A program made the translations under genes and the position numbers. A stretch of 44,258 bases of DNA from Actinomortierella ambigua. Its lineage: Eukaryota; Mortierellomycota; Mortierellomycetes; Mortierellales; Mortierellaceae. The notes under the pieces are model-generated. The model was not told where the DNA came from. It made no database searches and saw nothing but the letters and a program-made list of their open reading frames with translations. The stretch covers positions 1 to 44,258 of the forward strand of contig JAAAJB010000281.1 in NCBI GenBank assembly GCA_016098155.1. The letters are read 5' to 3'. This document shows positions 43,675 through 44,258 of the stretch, one piece after another (position 1 is the first letter of the stretch; each line of letters begins with the position of its first letter).

Positions 43675-44258
43675 CACTCTCTTCTTATCCTTGGAAGATC
43701 ACTCGGCTCGGGCGGGTTTGGCTCTGTCTATGAGGCTCACTGGGGAAACCAACCTTGTGCTGTCAAGACATTCTTCCTCAGCCAGACCGACCTCGACCAA
43801 CAGGCCATCCAGAACGAGATCGCGTTCCTTCAAACTCTTCGCCATCGCCACATCATCCAGTTCTACCGGACCCACCAGGAATACGGCCGCACCTACCTTC
43901 TCATGGAATTGGCTGAGAAGGGGAGTCTTGAACACGCTATTGTCAAGGGCCGTCTCGGTCACAATGATTGGCCGACTAAGATGCGAATCGCCAGTGAGAT
44001 TGCTCAAGGTCTTGCCTTCATCCACCAAGAAAAGGTCATCCATCGTGATCTCAAGAGTGCCAATGTGCTTCTCACCAGGCACATGGAGGTCAAGCTGGCG
44101 GACTTTGGACTGGCCCAGGTCAAGTCGATGACTCTCAGATCGTTGAAGACTAGCAGTCAGTCCAGAGCCAGTCTTCTAGGGACACTCCGATGGATTGCCC
44201 CTGAGCTCCTGTTCGCCAAGAAGCCAGAGTACACGGCCAAGTCGGATGTGTATGCACT
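43675..44258 (+). CDS. TKL-type protein kinase domain, partial at both ends
   Basis: One open frame runs to the right edge. Kinase motifs are complete as far as it goes: glycine loop GSGGFGSVYEAHWG, beta-3 lysine in CAVKTF, HRHIIQFY, hinge LLMELAEKGSL, and catalytic loop IHRDLKSANVLL. DFGLAQV, GTLRWIAPELL and the start of helix F (KSDVYA) follow. HRDLKSANVLL with GTLRWIAPE is typical of TKL and related tyrosine-kinase-like families. The catalytic K, D and DFG are intact. Upstream, the same frame meets a TAA at about 43622 with no Met between, so the protein must begin in an earlier exon. CTATCAG at 43668-43674 is a plausible acceptor and would start this exon in phase 0. Alternatively the gene is 5'-truncated. 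The missing 5' exon and the window edge prevent naming it further. Confidence 0.8.

Overview
The window is nuclear DNA of a filamentous fungus. Genes have several short introns (about 80 to 460 nt, mostly GTAAGT-like donors and pyrimidine-rich TAG/CAG acceptors). Intergenic DNA is full of homopolymers and microsatellites. The proteins are typical fungal or opisthokont ones: a YAT-type amino-acid permease, Pcp1 rhomboid, Ess1/Pin1, Vps2, Bub3, ARPC2 and Mpe1. An Arp2/3 subunit, a TKL-type kinase and many introns together point to an early-diverging lineage such as Mortierellomycota. That placement is an inference, because I could not run a database search.

Layout. The left edge cuts a tRNA-His(GTG). 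A minus-strand amino-acid permease (1051-2867) follows. Then comes a gene-poor stretch of about 8.7 kb that holds only repeats and one possible decayed minus-strand gene (9360-10010). At 11609 lies a tiny gene for a 45-residue secreted peptide, and at 13641 a two-exon orphan of 117 residues. From 15259 the window is gene dense: a Cak1/Csk1-like kinase with very large acidic inserts and a mitochondrial rhomboid protease (both minus), Ess1/Pin1 (plus, divergent from the rhomboid across 98 bp), and a catalytically dead rhomboid-like membrane protein (plus). After a 3.3-kb repeat-rich gap come a homeodomain factor of 934 residues, Vps2/CHMP2, Bub3 (all plus), ARPC2 (minus) and the large Mpe1/RBBP6 mRNA 3'-end-processing factor (plus). 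A 1.5-kb gap with two strong inverted repeats precedes a TKL-type kinase cut by the right edge.

How the genes relate. This is a eukaryotic neighbourhood, not an operon. The products act in separate processes: nutrient uptake, mitochondrial proteolysis, phospho-dependent prolyl isomerisation, endosomal sorting, spindle checkpoint, actin branching and mRNA cleavage/polyadenylation. One weak theme is RNA polymerase II and mRNA 3'-end biology: Ess1/Pin1 acts on the polymerase tail, Mpe1 on cleavage/polyadenylation, and Cak1-type kinases activate other cyclin-dependent kinases.

Exon borders were set by hand from reading frame, splice dinucleotides and family conservation. All spliced models keep frame to a single stop. 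I found no CRISPR array, no intact transposon and no obvious complete new multi-gene system. The best leads are the small secreted peptide, the paired hairpins before the TKL kinase, the stop codon inside the last MPE1 donor site, and the insert-laden kinase.
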